Shown here: positions 37,023-45,788 of the stretch, in pieces
Numbering within the stretch: position 1 is the first letter of the stretch
Layout of the letters: the number at the start of each line of letters is the position of its first letter
Assembly (NCBI RefSeq): GCF_030317205.1
Contig: NZ_JASZYB010000001.1
Span: forward strand, 2,294,001-2,358,000
Reading direction: 5' to 3'
Length of the DNA stretch: 64,000 bases
Source: Variovorax sp. J2L1-78
GTDB taxonomy: Bacteria > Pseudomonadota > Gammaproteobacteria > Burkholderiales > Burkholderiaceae_C
Translations under genes and position numbers: made by a program
Notes under the pieces: model-generated
What the model saw: only the letters and a program-made list of their open reading frames with translations
Told to the model about the DNA's origin: nothing
Database searches by the model: none

Positions 37023-38042
37023 TCAGGCCAGCTTGCCGACGCTTTGTTCGAGCAGACCCCAGGCCTCGGCGCCGAAGCGGCCCTTCCATTCGCTGTAGAA
37101 GCCTGAATCGCGCAGCTTGGCGCGGAAGCTGTCGGCGGTCGGGCGGTTGGTGGCCAGGCCCTTCGACTCCAGATCGGACACGACCGACTCGTTGAGCTTC
37201 TTGATGTCCTCGCGCTGCTTCATCCCGGCGTCGTTGATGGACGCCGCCACGATGGTCTTCAGGTCCCCCGGCAGGGCCTCCCAGGCGCGGCCGTTGGCGA
37301 TGAACCAGTAGCCGTCCCAGATGTGGTTGGTGAGCGAGGCGTACTTCTGCACCTCGTAGAGCTTGGCCACCTGGATGATCGGCAGCGGGTTCTCCTGCGC
37401 GTCGACGATCTTCGTCTGCAGCGACGAATACACCTCGCTGAACTGCAGGCTGGCCGGCGATGCGCCCAGGCTCTTGAACATCGAGATCGACAGCGGGCTC
37501 ACCGGCACGCGGATCTTCAAGCCGTCGAGGTCCTTCGCCGAGGTCACCGGCGACTTGGAGCTCGTGGTCTGGCGGAAGCCGTTGTCCCACATCTTGTCGA
37601 AGGCGTAGAGGCGCGTCTTGGCGATGGCCGCGCGCACATGGGCGCCCAGCTTGCCGTCCATCGCGCCCCACACCTGGTTGTAGTCGGAGAAGGCGAAGCC
37701 GATGGCGTTGATGGCCGCGACCGGCACCAGCGTGGCGATGACCAGCGCCGACGGCGTGAAGAACTCGATGCCGCCGGAGCGCACCTGCGCCAGCATGTCG
37801 GTGTCGCCGCCCAACTGGTTGTTCGGGAAGATCTTGATCTCGACGCGGCCCTTGGTCTCCTTGGCGATGCGCTCGACCGCCTCTTGCGCGCGCACGTTCA
37901 GCGGGTGCGTCACCGGCAGGTTGTTGCCGTACTTGTACGAGAACTCTGCGGCACGGGCGATGCGCGGCACGGCCGTCACGATGCTGGCGGCGGGGAGTGC
38001 GGAAAGCGTGCGCAAGGCACCGCGGCGGGTGAGCGAATTCAT
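37023..38042 (-). CDS. TRAP transporter substrate-binding protein (DctP family)
   Basis: The product has 339 residues. The N-terminus MNSLTRRGALRTLSA resembles a twin-arginine signal, with cleavage near ARA-AEF. DctP motifs include LPVTHPLNVRAQEAVERI, LDGLKIRVP (arginine that binds the ligand carboxylate) and AQENPLPIIQVAKLYEVQKY. It captures a carboxylic acid in the periplasm for the fused permease. The ATG at 38042 has GGAGA upstream. It is the first gene of the sugar-acid operon and faces LacI. Confidence 0.88.
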   Translation of the reverse strand: MNSLTRRGALRTLSALPAASIVTAVPRIARAAEFSYKYGNNLPVTHPLNVRAQEAVERIAKETKGRVEIKIFPNNQLGGDTDMLAQVRSGGIEFFTPSALVIATLVPVAAINAIGFAFSDYNQVWGAMDGKLGAHVRAAIAKTRLYAFDKMWDNGFRQTTSSKSPVTSAKDLDGLKIRVPVSPLSISMFKSLGASPASLQFSEVYSSLQTKIVDAQENPLPIIQVAKLYEVQKYASLTNHIWDGYWFIANGRAWEALPGDLKTIVAASINDAGMKQREDIKKLNESVVSDLESKGLATNRPTADSFRAKLRDSGFYSEWKGRFGAEAWGLLEQSVGKLA

Positions 38043-38062
38043 GGTCTGTCTCCGTTGTGGGC

Positions 38063-38083
38063 TTGATGCCTTTTGATGCATCA
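38063..38083. promoter_or_regulatory. candidate LacI-family operator
   Basis: TGATGCATCA at 38074-38083 is a perfect ten-base palindrome. TTGATGC is repeated at 38063-38069 and 38073-38079, ten bases apart. The site is 20-40 bases before the TRAP receptor start and lies in the gap shared with the lacI gene, where a LacI-type repressor of the sugar-acid operon would bind. Confidence 0.5.
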
Positions 38084-38156
38084 TGACTGAAAGGCATGCG
38101 GACGATAGAGTTGCGACACCGCGCCGTCAAACAAACGAGATGATGGTTTTTGATTT

Positions 38157-39218
38157 ATGAGGGTTAACCCCGAACCTTCCGACGCCCCGCTGCCGAGCCG
38201 TGCGCGGGTGGTCGACATCGCACGCGCCGCCGGCGTGTCGACCGCCACGGTCGACCGCGTCCTCAACAAGCGGCCCGGCGTGCGCGACGCCACCGTGCAG
38301 CGCGTGTTGAAGGCGGCCGGCGAGCTCGACTACCTGCCTGGCCAAGCGCTGTACGCCGCGCTCGCGCCGCAGCCCTTGCGGCTGAGCGTGCTGCTGCCGG
38401 CCGGCACCAACCGCTTCATCCGCATGCTCGGCGACATGGTGGGTTATTCGCAGGAGCACTGGGCGCCCTTCAACGTGCGCTGCCGCACGGAGTTCATCGA
38501 GAGCTTCAACCCGCACGAGCTGGCGGCCGCGCTGCGGCGCCACGGCAAGCGCAGCGACGGCATCGCGGTGATGGCGCTCGAGCACCCTGCGGTGCGCGAG
38601 GCGGTGGCCGAACTCGCGGCGCAGGGAGTGCCGGTGATCACGCTGATCTCCGATCTGTCGAACTCGCCGCGCGTGGCCTACATCGGGCTGGACAACCGCG
38701 CCGCGGGCCGCACCGCAGGCTATCTCATCGGCCGCTTCATCGGCGCACGCAGCGCCAAGGTCGCGCTCATCGCGGGCAGCCTGAGCTACCGCGCGCACGA
38801 AGAGCGCGAAGCCGGCTTCCTGCACGTCATCGACGAGATGTTCCCGCAGCTGTCGGTGGTCGGCCTGCGCGAAGGCCACGACGACGCCGAGCAGAACTAC
38901 CGGCAGACGCGCGCGCTGCTCGACCAGCATCCCGAGCTCGGCGGCATCTACAACATCGGCGGTGCGTCCGACGGCGTGGCGCGGGCCCTGAAGGAAGCGG
39001 GCCGCGACCAGAAGGTGGTCTTCATCGGCCACGGCCTGACGCCGGACACGCGCGCCCTGTTGATCGACGGCAGCCTCGACGCGGTGATCACGCAGAGCCC
39101 GCACACCACGCTGATGAGCTGCGTGCGCATCTTCACCAACCTGCGCGACGGGCGCGAGGCGCTGAGCGGCGTGGAGAACACACGCAGCCAGGTGATCTTC
39201 CGCGAGAACCTGCCTTGA
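38157..39218 (+). CDS. LacI-family transcriptional regulator
   Basis: The product has 353 residues. The N-terminal HTH (VVDIARAAGVSTATVDRVLN, residues about 18-37) with hinge DYLPGQAL is followed by a periplasmic-binding-protein-like sensor domain (YIGLDNRAAGRTAGYLIGRF, KVVFIGHGLTPDTRALL). It is divergent from the TRAP/RuBisCO-like/kinase operon, so it is the probable specific regulator and likely binds a sugar or sugar acid. Confidence 0.9.
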   Translation: MRVNPEPSDAPLPSRARVVDIARAAGVSTATVDRVLNKRPGVRDATVQRVLKAAGELDYLPGQALYAALAPQPLRLSVLLPAGTNRFIRMLGDMVGYSQEHWAPFNVRCRTEFIESFNPHELAAALRRHGKRSDGIAVMALEHPAVREAVAELAAQGVPVITLISDLSNSPRVAYIGLDNRAAGRTAGYLIGRFIGARSAKVALIAGSLSYRAHEEREAGFLHVIDEMFPQLSVVGLREGHDDAEQNYRQTRALLDQHPELGGIYNIGGASDGVARALKEAGRDQKVVFIGHGLTPDTRALLIDGSLDAVITQSPHTTLMSCVRIFTNLRDGREALSGVENTRSQVIFRENLP

Positions 39219-39248
39219 ACAGGTGGCCGCCGGAACGCCCGGAGGGCG

Positions 39249-39554
39249 CTAACGCGGATCCTTGAATCGAGACGATCGACGCGCCGCCACGGCAAGCATG
39301 GCCTGGGTCAGCGCGCTCAGCCAGGCACCCACACAGGTCAGGCACAGCCACAACAAGACGCCGAAAGCCGGTCCATCCCGTGCGATACACAGCCCGAGCG
39401 ACCCGGTGACCAGGAGCAGCGCGCCCGTTCGCAGCAACGCGGCCGGTGGCGGCCCCGGCTGCGAACCCCGGAGCACCGACCAATGGCGAGGCATCGCCCA
39501 TGCGGCGCACACCCAGGCGGCGTAGATGGCGATGGCGGCCAGAACCAGGGCCAC
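39249..39554 (-). CDS. DUF3325-family small membrane protein
   Basis: The product has 101 residues with about three hydrophobic helices (VALVLAAIAIYAAWVCAAWAM; ALLRTGALLLVTGSLGLC; GVLLWLCLTCVGAWLSALT). DUF3325 proteins close TonB-receptor/PepSY iron-uptake operons. The start is a GTG at 39554, one base after the PepSY stop; a longer frame lies inside that gene. The function is unknown. Confidence 0.75.
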   Translation of the reverse strand: MALVLAAIAIYAAWVCAAWAMPRHWSVLRGSQPGPPPAALLRTGALLLVTGSLGLCIARDGPAFGVLLWLCLTCVGAWLSALTQAMLAVAARRSSRFKDPR

Positions 39555-39555
39555 G

Positions 39556-41049
39556 TCAGCGGCGCCCCCACCGGCGCGCGCAGGCCGCAGCCAGCATGCC
39601 GCCCACCGCCAGCCCGGCGTCCACACCCCACACGGCACCCGGATGCGGGGTGGTCAGCAGATTCATCCCCGCACACAGCAACGCCAGCGCGGCGATGACG
39701 CCGGCCTGCTCCTGCCAGGCGCGCGCCCCCCGCCACGCGGCATGGCCAAAGCAGGCCAGCCAGCTCAGGCAGAAGACCAGCACCTCCAGCTCCGACCGGC
39801 GCCAGCCCGCCCACGCGGCTTCGCTCGGCAGCAGGCGATTGGCGGCCAGGTATGCGAGCGTGGCGACCACGATGCCCGACACGCCGCCGATGCAGAGGCT
39901 CTGCAGCGCACGGCGCCCCGGCGGGTCGTTGCCGGTCCGGTCGACCGGCCGCGCCGCCAGCCAGAACACCAGCCCCGAGGCGATCATCACGCAGCCGCCC
40001 AGCCCCAGCACGAAGTACAGCCAACGCAGCGTCCCGTGACGGAACTGGATGAAATGCAGGCCGGACAGCACGCGCTGCACGCGCATCACCGGTGCGGCCT
40101 CGAAGCGCTGGAGCAGCTCCCCGGTGGTGGCGTCGAAGTAGAGCTGGTCGAGATTCATGGTGATCTCACCGGCATAGGAGCGGCGCAGCTCCACGTAGCT
40201 CTGGGCATCGCCCGGCCACCAGACCCGCACGAAGTAAGGCACCCCACCGCCCCACTCCCGCCCGGCCCGGGCCACCATCGCGTCGATGGACGACAGCGCG
40301 CCCGGTGTGCCGGCGGGGGGCCGGCGGTAGCGGCCATAGACTTCCGCCTGAAAGGCCGCCTGCCCCGCAGCACCCGCGTCGAAGGCGCCCCGGTAGGCCG
40401 ACGGAAAGTACAGATTGAAGAAGATCACCAGGCCCGACAGCGTGATCATGAAGAAGAAGGGCACGCCGATGACACCACTGACGTTGTGCAGGTCCAGCGT
40501 GACGCGCGGCAGGCGCTTGTCCAGGCGAAGGGTGAAGAAGTCGGCGAACAGCTTTCGGTGGATGATCACGCCCGAGACGAGCATCAGCAGCATCGCCATC
40601 GCCGCGGCGCCGACCAGCCATTTGCCCACGTCCTTCCAATCGATCATCAGCCCGTAGTGAAAGGGATAGAAGAACCCGCTGGCGCCGAGCGTGCCGGCGT
40701 TGGGCAGCGGCGCCAAGGTGGATGGATTCAGATGACGGGTGATCGGCGCCCCCGTCGCGCCCTGTGCGGAGAAGCGCAGGACGGGCGTACGTTCGGTCGG
40801 CAAGTCGATGCGCCACTGCCGGGCTGCGGGCGGGATCAGCGGTTCGACCGCCGCCACGACCGGGTCCAGCCGAGGCAGCGTGGCGGGTGCGACCAGGCGC
40901 GTGGCCGGCATCATCCAGCGGTCGATCTCCCGGTCGAAGACGCTCAGCGTCCCCATCCAGAAAATGGCGAACAGCAGGCCGCCGAAAACGATGCCTGCCC
41001 AACTGTGCACGACAGTCAGGCGCCTGCGATAACCGGGATAGCCGGCCAT
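39556..41049 (-). CDS. PepSY-associated TM protein of a siderophore-receptor operon
   Basis: The product has 497 residues. The N-terminal helix has VHSWAGIVFGGLLFAIFWMGTLSVFDREID, the PepSY_TM signature. Further PepSY membrane and periplasmic parts include VTLDLHNVSGVIGVPFFFMITLSGL and SGLHFIQF. Members of this group are thought to reduce ferric siderophores or assist iron release at the inner membrane. The ATG at 41049 overlaps the DUF3649 stop as TGATG. Several further helices occupy the last 130 residues. Confidence 0.85.
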   Translation of the reverse strand: MAGYPGYRRRLTVVHSWAGIVFGGLLFAIFWMGTLSVFDREIDRWMMPATRLVAPATLPRLDPVVAAVEPLIPPAARQWRIDLPTERTPVLRFSAQGATGAPITRHLNPSTLAPLPNAGTLGASGFFYPFHYGLMIDWKDVGKWLVGAAAMAMLLMLVSGVIIHRKLFADFFTLRLDKRLPRVTLDLHNVSGVIGVPFFFMITLSGLVIFFNLYFPSAYRGAFDAGAAGQAAFQAEVYGRYRRPPAGTPGALSSIDAMVARAGREWGGGVPYFVRVWWPGDAQSYVELRRSYAGEITMNLDQLYFDATTGELLQRFEAAPVMRVQRVLSGLHFIQFRHGTLRWLYFVLGLGGCVMIASGLVFWLAARPVDRTGNDPPGRRALQSLCIGGVSGIVVATLAYLAANRLLPSEAAWAGWRRSELEVLVFCLSWLACFGHAAWRGARAWQEQAGVIAALALLCAGMNLLTTPHPGAVWGVDAGLAVGGMLAAACARRWGRR

Positions 41050-41318
41050 CAGAATGCCCACCGCCACGCGCACGCGAGCGCCGCCGCCCACAGCGCCAAC
41101 CATCCGCTCAGCCGCCAGATGCTCTGGCAGGCCAAGCCCCACAGCAACACCGCAAGGTAGATGAGAAAGCCCGCCATGGCCGCGGCGACCACGGCTTCGG
41201 CACCGGGCAGGCCCCACCGCGCCAGCAGCCCAGCCAGCACCCCCACGGCCAGGCTGGTCAGGCCGAAGCCACCGCCCACGGCCGCAGCGATGCGCAGCCA
41301 CACCGCCGGGCGCGCCAT
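41049..41318 (-). CDS. DUF3649-family small membrane protein
   Basis: The product has 89 residues with three hydrophobic helices and a LRIAAAVGGGFGLTSLAVG start. DUF3649 members lie between TonB receptors and PepSY proteins, exactly as here: two bases after the receptor stop and overlapping the PepSY start. The role is unknown but presumably linked to iron uptake. Confidence 0.75.
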   Translation of the reverse strand: MARPAVWLRIAAAVGGGFGLTSLAVGVLAGLLARWGLPGAEAVVAAAMAGFLIYLAVLLWGLACQSIWRLSGWLALWAAALACAWRWAF

Positions 41319-41320
41319 GC

Positions 41321-43738
41321 TCAGAAGTCGACCGAGTAGCCGACCGTCAAGGTACGGCCTCGGCCGGCGAAGTAGCGCAGCGGCTCGACCAACGCACTCT
41401 GCGAGTAGTAGGTGATGTAGTTCTTGTTGAACAGGTTGGCCACCGCCAGCCGCACCGTGCCCTTGGGCAGCTTGTAGCTCAGGCTGGCGTCCACCAACGT
41501 GTAACCCTTGAAGTTCTTCTCGGACTCGTCGAAGGTGCGGCTGCGGGCGTGCTGCACCTGCACGAAGGACGAGAGGCGGTCGGTCCACTGCGAGCTCAGC
41601 GACGCGATGAGCCGGTCCGGCGCGATGTTCAGGCCGTCGAGGCGCGCGTCGAGCGAGCCGTCGTCGTTGCTGTCGTAGCGGCCGAGCGTGCGCGAGTACG
41701 ACAGCTTCGCCTTGTGCGCGCGGTCGAAGCGGTAGCCGACACTGGCATCGAGCCCATCGATGCGGTTCTTCTCGCGCGCCGCCATGAAGGCGTCGCCCAC
41801 GCGCACGACGCGCGCGCCGTAGTCGGACTCGGAGCGGAAGTAGCTCGCATCGAAGTCCCAGTTGCCGAACTTGTAGCGCCCCCCGACTTCGACGCTCTGC
41901 GTGACGATGGGCGCGAGCGTGCTCAGGTTGGCAATGCTCTGGTTGGGGATGTTGATGGCCCGCAGCACCCGGCCCACGTCGGGCATGCCGAAACCTTCGG
42001 AGTAGCTGGTGTAGAGATTGAGGTTCTTCACCGGCTCGAACACCAGACCGACGTTGTAGAGGGTCTCGTCGAAGTCGAGCTTGCCGCCGCCGACGTTGAC
42101 CCGGTTGTAGCGGGCCAGACTCTGGTAGCTGTCGACCTTCAGGTCGGCGTATTCCTTGCGGACGCCGCCATGCAGCGTGAGCTGGTCGAGCAGCTTGAAC
42201 TCGGCCTGCGTGAACAACGAGATGTCGCTGTATTCCGAGTGGGGCACGTAGGTGCGGCCGGTGCCGTAGAGGTCCTGCTCGCCCTTGTCGAACAGGGTGT
42301 CGAACCCGGCGGTGAGCTTCAGGCGCTTGTCGAACAGGTCGGCCTTGGTGAGGGTCACCTTGCTGCCGATCTTCGACGAGGTCGCGCGCGACTGGTCGTA
42401 CAGCGTGCCGTTGGGCGCGATGCGCGTGTCCTGGAACGTGGCCGAGTTGTCGGCACCGAACAGCGCTTCGAACTTCTGGTGGAACACCATGGCCGACAGG
42501 TCCCAGCCGGCCAAGTCGTAGTGGCTGTAGGTGGCGGCGGCGGTCCACACGTCGTTCCACGGTGGCGTGCCCGGCGGCGTCCGCTCGATCGAGGTGGTGG
42601 GGATGCCGCGCGCCCGGTCGCCCGCGACGGCCGTGTAGCTGGCGTCGGACTTGATGCGATAGCGGTTGAGCGAGAGCTCCACCCGCTGGTCGTTGCCCAG
42701 CTGATAGCCCAGCTTGCCCAGGAAGTCGTAGGTGCGCGAATCCATCAGATCGCCCTGCGTGTTGTCGGCACCGATGGAACGGCCCTTGGCGTCGCGGTAC
42801 AGGCCCTGGTCCTCGTAGCTGAAGCCCAAGAGGTAGTCCAGCCGATCGAGTCGGCCGTCGGCCCGATAGCTGGTCTTGGTGCTGAGGGTGTCGCCGTCGA
42901 TCTTCGACGTGGGCATCGTGGTCTGCACGTCCAGATGCTGGTTGAAGCTGCCCTTCTCGGGGATGCGCGTGATCAGGTTGATGGTGCCGCCCGTGGCGCC
43001 CAGGCCATTGATCGCGTTGGCGCCCTGGACCACTTCGATGCGGTCCAGCATCGAGAAGTCGATGGTGTGCGCTTCACGGCCGGTCGGGCGGATGGGGTTG
43101 GACTGCGGCACGCCGTCGATCAGGATCAGCGGGGTGCGACCACGCAAGGTCTCGCCGCTGCCGTTCATCTTGCCCCGGCTGGGGGTGTACGACGGGATCA
43201 GGTTGCTCAGCGCGTCCGACGAGTTGGTGGACAGCGCCAGCTGCTGCGCGATCGCTTCCTGCTCGATGATCTGCACCGTCTGCGGCGCCTTGGCGGCCTC
43301 CATGTTCGAGCGCGATGCGGCCACGGTCACCTCTTGCAGTTGCTCGCTGCGGGCGGCACCGGTCGTGACGGGCGGCGCTGCGATCTCGGCGCCGGGCGGC
43401 GCCGCGACGGGCACCAGCCGGTAGCCGGCTGACGTTTTCTCGATGCTGTAGCCGCTGCCCTTGAGCAGTTCGGCGAAGCCCTCGTCCACGCCATGCGTCC
43501 CGCTCAGGCCAGGGGATTGCAAGGTGGCCGTGCGACGGGCATCGAGCGCGATCGACACGCCGGCTTCCTGCGCAAAACGGGTGAGGGCCGCACCGAGCGG
43601 TCCGGGCGGAATGCTGTAGCTGCGCACCTGGGCGGCGGCGACCAGCGGCGCCATGGCGGCCATGGCCACGCTCAGGTGCAGGGCCAAGGTCAGGGGCAGC
43701 AGGCGGCTGCGGGGCGGATGGTTTTTCGGACGGGTCAC
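41321..43738 (-). CDS. TonB-dependent siderophore receptor with N-terminal STN signalling domain
   Basis: The product has 805 residues from a GTG at 43738 with GGAA upstream; a TTG five codons earlier (43753) is possible. A signal peptide ends near AAAQ. The STN domain follows (VRSYSIPPGPLGAALTRFAQEAGVSIALD, about residues 38-90), then a plug (TLRGRTPLILIDGVPQSN, DRIEVVQGANAINGLGATGG) and a 22-strand barrel ending in YSVDF with terminal Phe. It imports a ferric siderophore and signals through FecR to the sigma factor encoded upstream. Confidence 0.93.
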   Translation of the reverse strand: MTRPKNHPPRSRLLPLTLALHLSVAMAAMAPLVAAAQVRSYSIPPGPLGAALTRFAQEAGVSIALDARRTATLQSPGLSGTHGVDEGFAELLKGSGYSIEKTSAGYRLVPVAAPPGAEIAAPPVTTGAARSEQLQEVTVAASRSNMEAAKAPQTVQIIEQEAIAQQLALSTNSSDALSNLIPSYTPSRGKMNGSGETLRGRTPLILIDGVPQSNPIRPTGREAHTIDFSMLDRIEVVQGANAINGLGATGGTINLITRIPEKGSFNQHLDVQTTMPTSKIDGDTLSTKTSYRADGRLDRLDYLLGFSYEDQGLYRDAKGRSIGADNTQGDLMDSRTYDFLGKLGYQLGNDQRVELSLNRYRIKSDASYTAVAGDRARGIPTTSIERTPPGTPPWNDVWTAAATYSHYDLAGWDLSAMVFHQKFEALFGADNSATFQDTRIAPNGTLYDQSRATSSKIGSKVTLTKADLFDKRLKLTAGFDTLFDKGEQDLYGTGRTYVPHSEYSDISLFTQAEFKLLDQLTLHGGVRKEYADLKVDSYQSLARYNRVNVGGGKLDFDETLYNVGLVFEPVKNLNLYTSYSEGFGMPDVGRVLRAINIPNQSIANLSTLAPIVTQSVEVGGRYKFGNWDFDASYFRSESDYGARVVRVGDAFMAAREKNRIDGLDASVGYRFDRAHKAKLSYSRTLGRYDSNDDGSLDARLDGLNIAPDRLIASLSSQWTDRLSSFVQVQHARSRTFDESEKNFKGYTLVDASLSYKLPKGTVRLAVANLFNKNYITYYSQSALVEPLRYFAGRGRTLTVGYSVDF

Positions 43739-43810
43739 GGTCGGGCGTTCCAATGTCGTTGCGTTCGTTCGTGATGACGAACGAGATCGAAAAACCGGAA
43801 CCGCTTCCCG

Positions 43811-44839
43811 TCAGTTTTTTACGTGATCGGTGGCGATGTCCACCCAGACCCAGCGGCCGGCCAGGGTGCGCAGGCGCAACTCGGGAAAGATGGTCGACAG
43901 CAATTGCAGTGCCTCGTCGGGTTTGTCCAGGGGCAACACCGCCGAAACCCGAAGCGCCCGCAACTGGTCTGCGTCGAAGCGGATACCGCCGGGCCGGTGC
44001 CGCGCAAGTTGCGCCAGCACTTCCGGCAGCGGCCGGTCGTTCAGCACCAGCTGACGGTGCTGCCAGCCTTGCTCCACGCGTTCGGCGTCCAGGCCCTCGA
44101 TGGGCCCGACCCCTCGACGCGTGAGCTGCAGACGTTCGCCGGCCTGGACCACGGTGGAGACCTGCGGGTCGGCCAAGGTCTGCACCGACACCTTGGATTC
44201 GAACATCTCCAAGCCGGTGCCACCCCCGTCATGGCTGACGGCGAACCGTGTGCCCAGGGCACGGATGCGGGCGACCGGCGTCTCGACATAGAACGGCCGC
44301 CCGGCGTCCTTGGCCACATCGACACGGATGTCCCCGCGCAGCAGGCGCACGGTGCGCTGCTGCGGGTCGTACGTCAGGTCGATCGCGGTCCTGCCGCTCA
44401 GGGTGATGCGCGTGCCGTCGGGCAGCGTGCGGCTGACCCAGTCGGTCTCGCTGCTGCGCACATCGGCCCACAGATCGGCAACGGCGCCTTCCGACACGGC
44501 GAGCCCGACGGGCACCGCCAGGGCCAGCGCCAGAACCAGCACGCCGCCGATGCGCTGACGAACGGCGCGCCGACGGCGGCGGGCGTCCTTGAAGACGGCA
44601 TCGAGCGCCGCGTGCGCAAGGCGCGGGTTGCCGGCCGCGCTGTGCCGAACGCCTTCGACCTGCTCGACCACGGCCTCGAGCGAGGCCGCCGCCTGGGCAT
44701 GGCGCGGATCGACCGCCTTCCAGGCGGCGAACGCTTGCTCGGCGCGCGCGCGCTCTGCCGGATCGTCGCCACTGCGCTGCACCAGCCAGGCGGCGGCCTG
44801 CTCGGCCAGACGGTCCGATTCGCTTCGAATCTCCGCCAC
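43811..44839 (-). CDS. FecR-family anti-sigma/signal transducer
   Basis: The product has 342 residues. A cytoplasmic N-terminal domain (LAEQAAAWLVQRSGDDPAERARAEQAFAAWKA, DUF4880-like) precedes one membrane helix near residues 97-117. The periplasmic FecR domain follows (SRTLPDGTRITLSGRTAIDL, LLRGDIRVDV, FYVETPVARIRALGTRFAV) and a C-terminal STN-like part. It relays receptor occupancy to FecI. The GTG at 44839 is one base after the fecI stop. Confidence 0.9.
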   Translation of the reverse strand: MAEIRSESDRLAEQAAAWLVQRSGDDPAERARAEQAFAAWKAVDPRHAQAAASLEAVVEQVEGVRHSAAGNPRLAHAALDAVFKDARRRRRAVRQRIGGVLVLALALAVPVGLAVSEGAVADLWADVRSSETDWVSRTLPDGTRITLSGRTAIDLTYDPQQRTVRLLRGDIRVDVAKDAGRPFYVETPVARIRALGTRFAVSHDGGGTGLEMFESKVSVQTLADPQVSTVVQAGERLQLTRRGVGPIEGLDAERVEQGWQHRQLVLNDRPLPEVLAQLARHRPGGIRFDADQLRALRVSAVLPLDKPDEALQLLSTIFPELRLRTLAGRWVWVDIATDHVKN

Positions 44840-44840
44840 C

Positions 44841-45359
44841 TCAGGCCCCGCGCTGGCGATGGCAGTGCAACAGCGCCTGGACCAGGTACTTCTGGATCAT
44901 GCGTGTCGACACGCCCAGTTGTTCGGCGATGAAGCCATGCGTCTCGCCATCGAGGTAGTGCAGCAGAAAGGCCTGGCGCGGTTTGGCCGGCAAGCCGTCG
45001 AGCGCCCTCTCGATCTGGGTGAGGGCCTGCAGGGTGTCGAGGAGGTGCTCGGGCGACGGCGCGCCGCCGAGCTGCTCGACGGCCATGCTCAGTTCACGCA
45101 GATAGGCCACTTCGATCGCCTGGCGCCGGGCCTGGTCGATGAGCAGACGTTGGGCGGTGGTGACCAGGAAGGCGCGCGGCTCGCGCACGCCCAGCAAGGC
45201 ATCGCGCGACGCGATGATGCGCACGAAGGTGTCCTGCGCCAGGTCGGCCGCGTTCTCCGGCGAGCCCAGCTTGCGGCGCAGCCACCCGAACAGCCACCCG
45301 TGGTGTTCGTCGTACAGCGTGTGCATTTGCTGTTGCCAAGGGCTCCCCGCTGCGGACAT
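44841..45359 (-). CDS. FecI-type ECF sigma factor
   Basis: The product has 172 residues. Region 2 (LFGWLRRKLGSPENAADLAQDTFVRII) and region 4 (LPAKPRQAFLLHYLDGETHGFIAEQLGVS) are both present, as in FecI/PvdS-like iron-starvation sigma factors. It directs transcription of the receptor operon when the siderophore signal passes through FecR. A Fur box lies 44 bases upstream of its start. Confidence 0.92.
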   Translation of the reverse strand: MSAAGSPWQQQMHTLYDEHHGWLFGWLRRKLGSPENAADLAQDTFVRIIASRDALLGVREPRAFLVTTAQRLLIDQARRQAIEVAYLRELSMAVEQLGGAPSPEHLLDTLQALTQIERALDGLPAKPRQAFLLHYLDGETHGFIAEQLGVSTRMIQKYLVQALLHCHRQRGA

Positions 45360-45402
45360 TGTTTCTGTTTCTCCGGGCCGTGTTCGTGCCGATCTTTCGC
45401 AC

Positions 45403-45421
45403 TGAGAATAGTTCTCATTAT
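45403..45421. promoter_or_regulatory. Fur box upstream of fecI
   Basis: TGAGAATAGTTCTCATTAT matches the 19-base Fur consensus built from overlapping GAGAAT/ATTCTC half-sites and contains the dyad GAGAA-TAG-TTCTC. Its position just upstream of the sigma gene means the whole receptor operon should be repressed by Fe-loaded Fur. Confidence 0.8.
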
Positions 45422-45788
45422 TTCACATGGTCGGCACGGCCTTGTCCACGGTGGTGCCGACTTGCCTAACGCCGACACGTCGTATGGGGAGTCACAGTTG
45501 CTGCGCCTCGTGCGCAGCGAGTGAGCCTGGCTGCTCGAAGATGCTGAGCCTTTCCCACGGTGACGCCCTGTGGCACCCTCCGGCCCGGCCTCTTCCGCCG
45601 CCAGCAGCGGCCCTTCGCTCACGAACAGAGGAAGAGGTTCAAACACCTTCGTACTTTGCTAAACCGGAGCGGGAGCAACTGCCTCTGTTTCCGCACGTCT
45701 GCTTCTCGTGTTGCAAGTCCGTCAAGAAGCGAATGCGGGCACTCGCTCGGCGCTGCCTTGATCGCCGATCTCTAGAGACAAGACGCGT
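45422..45788. other. gene-free stretch between the Fur box and the epoxide hydrolase gene
   Basis: No convincing coding frame, RNA gene or terminator was found. The stretch has visibly lower GC and weak codon structure compared with its flanks. It marks the border between the iron operon and the compositionally atypical epoxide hydrolase block. Confidence 0.5.

Noticed and set aside
39231..39250. Short CGCCC-gga-GGGCG hairpin between lacI and the DUF3325 gene
   Set aside because: Only five pairs with a three-base loop and no T-tract; not distinguishable from background in this GC-rich sequence.
41549..43432. Long + strand frame opposite the TonB receptor
   Set aside because: It is antisense to a clear receptor gene; the translation is Val/Gly/Arg-rich without motifs.
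45470..45524. Short segment translating as SYGESQLLRLVR, slightly like the start of urate hydroxylase
   Set aside because: About a dozen residues followed by a stop and no further similarity; chance match.
45630..45670. GGTTCAAAC resembling a tRNA T-loop
   Set aside because: The stem pairing and the invariant C at the loop end are wrong and no acceptor or anticodon arm can be drawn.
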